A stretch of DNA of 31,593 bases from JAEUIA01 sp038330085 (GTDB taxonomy: Bacteria > Planctomycetota > UBA1135 > GCA-002686595), in NCBI GenBank assembly GCA_038330085.1, contig JBBQNP010000045.1:1-31593 (forward strand), written 5' to 3'. Each line of letters starts with the position of its first letter. The first letter of the stretch is position 1. Of the stretch, positions 30,110 through 31,593 are shown in pieces. The notes beneath the pieces were generated by a model that worked only from the letters and a program-made list of their open reading frames with translations, was not told the origin of the DNA and made no database searches. A program made the position numbers and the translations under genes.

Positions 30110-30756
30110 GTCGCCTTTGCGTGGGGGGCGTACTCGCTAGGTCACAACGGAGCTGTTGCCTCGGATCAGCCTCTGCACTCTGCCTGGTAACGCGAAGTCG
30201 CTCCGCTGTAGGCACACAAAGAGTCTCGATGGGCGCGGGCGATCCAATGCCCCTACTTGTTCAACCACGAGAAGTTTGCAGCTTCCCCGCGCTCAGGCAA
30301 CTATGCCCGGCCTCAAGCTTCGCGATTGCGAACGTCGTGATCAAGGTTTGAATCCGCGGTCGGTGTTCCGCGCTCACGCTTTCGCGGGATACGTGAAGGT
30401 CCGCAGGGGAACAGCACGAGTCGAGAACCCGCTCGAGGAAATCGCTGAGTCGCTGAGGCCCGCCTCGGCCGTTGAACTACCGCATCCACCGCATTTGGGG
30501 CGGAATCGTCCAACGACCCCGCGACCGAGAAGCGTCGAGGGCTCTCAGGCGCCTCCGATCTGGGTGGAAGCGTTCAAGGGTCTCCGCTCCCAACCGGTGG
30601 GAGCTCACGTTTGCACCTTTGCGTCGACCCAATTCGTCGAGGCCACCCCCCTGAGGCAATTTGAGTGTGCCCTATCCAAGTTGACCTTCACGGGGACGCT
30701 CGGTGTTCGACATGCGGGGCTTTGGCGCGGCAGCGATGACCCAATCAAATGGGCAC
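30110..30756. other. Gene-free stretch between lexA and the rRNA operon
   Basis: About 650 nt between the convergent lexA gene and the rrn terminator. Only short unconvincing ORFs occur on either strand, with no ribosome binding sites or recognisable domains, and the base composition is less GC-rich than the genes around. No tRNA, riboswitch or repeat was recognised. A small RNA or gene remnant cannot be excluded. Confidence 0.5.
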
Positions 30757-30793
30757 AAAAAAAGAGACGCACGCGCTTGCGCACGTGCGTCTC
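30757..30793 (-). terminator. Intrinsic terminator of the rRNA operon
   Basis: On the minus strand, just after 5S rRNA, a long GC-rich hairpin (outer arms GAGACGCACG / CGTGCGTCTC, 10 bp perfect, extended inward) is followed directly by seven T residues (A-run 30757-30763 on the plus strand). This is a textbook Rho-independent terminator ending the rRNA transcript. Confidence 0.92.
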
Positions 30794-30801
30794 CAGGAAG
30801 G

Positions 30802-30911
30802 CCCCGGCGATTACCTACTTTCTCGCGTTTGCAATATCATTGGCGGTGCTCGCTTGACGACCGTGTTCGGAATGGGAACGGGTATGGCCAAACACCTATC
30901 ATCACCGGGAA
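30802..30911 (-). rRNA. rrf: 5S ribosomal RNA
   Basis: The minus strand shows the conserved 5S sequence: CCCGGTGATGATAGG at the 5' side, CCATACCCGTTCCCATTCC and GAACACGGTCGTCAAGC in loops B-C, and GAGAAAGTAGGTAATCGCCGGG at the 3' side, shown in two parts (GAGAAAGTAGG, then TAATCGCCGGG). The two ends pair to form helix I. It lies about 160 nt 3' of the 23S gene and is followed by a terminator. The ends are estimated to within a few nucleotides. Confidence 0.95.
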
Positions 30912-31069
30912 TACGCAAAGCACGGCAGCCTGGCTCGGTTAGAGCCGATGGCGCCATGCCTTGTTGTACGAGGTGAATCGCTGAGAAACGAAGAGAAATT
31001 AGAAGTCGACATGCGACCCTTGTTCGTTGGGCAGGGCTGTCACGAGGACAGTCATGCACAAGGAAAAAG

Positions 31070-31593
<524 letters not shown>

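Noticed and set aside
30338..30356. T-arm-like word GGTTTGAATCC suggesting a tRNA
   Set aside because: The flanking bases do not form a T-stem and no anticodon arm or acceptor stem is present.
30156..30857. 233-residue plus-strand open frame between lexA and 5S rRNA
   Set aside because: It runs through the rRNA terminator and into 5S rRNA, and has no recognisable domain or ribosome binding site.

Overview
The window is about 31.6 kb of GC-rich, gene-dense chromosome from a Gram-negative (diderm) bacterium, most likely a planctomycete or close relative. Evidence for a diderm is the MlaEFD-type lipid transport set and several lipoproteins. The planctomycete guess rests on SecE (an extra N-terminal hairpin followed by an 'IETESEMRKVTWP' stretch), the NusG N-terminus and a fused SecDF. 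It comes from remembered family patterns and was not checked by a search.

Layout. 1-3525 (minus): a translation/export cluster read right to left, tRNA-Thr(TGT), tRNA-Tyr(GTA), tRNA-Gly(TCC), tRNA-Thr(GGT), tuf, rpmG, secE, nusG (cut by the window edge). The order matches the thrU-tyrU-glyT-thrT-tufB-secE-nusG cluster of E. coli, with rpmG inserted, and a good sigma70-type promoter lies upstream. 3582-9269 (minus): a GT-C type membrane glycosyltransferase, mutS2 without an Smr domain, a lone receiver-domain protein and aroC. 9366-10586 (plus): a Cys/Met-metabolism PLP enzyme. 10713-14791 (minus): trpS, two lipoproteins, dtd and an HU-family protein with a Pro-rich tail. 14959-19260 (plus): a repeat-rich 'WPFF' lipoprotein tightly linked to mlaE, mlaF and mlaD, probably one envelope lipid transport operon. 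19626-25606: riboflavin synthase (minus), then trmD, rplS, fused secDF and a LysM protein (plus). 25720-28895 (minus): nadB and hflX, overlapping by ATGA. 29412-30109 (plus): a 28-residue hydrophobic ORF translationally coupled to lexA. 30757-31593 (minus): intrinsic terminator, 5S rRNA and the 3' part of 23S rRNA.

Most genes are housekeeping. The unusual material is between them: a roughly 100-nt structured repeat present twice (5270-5374 minus, 19308-19407 plus) with compensatory changes in a long hairpin; a perfect 49-bp inverted repeat (19480-19606); a MITE-like segment with 20-bp inverted ends (13607-13775); two tandem arrays with an exact 20-nt period (21191-21250 and 28991-29130); and a short pyrimidine-rich array (21870-21937). 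The best candidates for undescribed biology are the WPFF lipoprotein of the mla operon, the structured dispersed repeat and the lexA leader peptide with its promoter. No CRISPR array, phage, plasmid or transposase gene was found.
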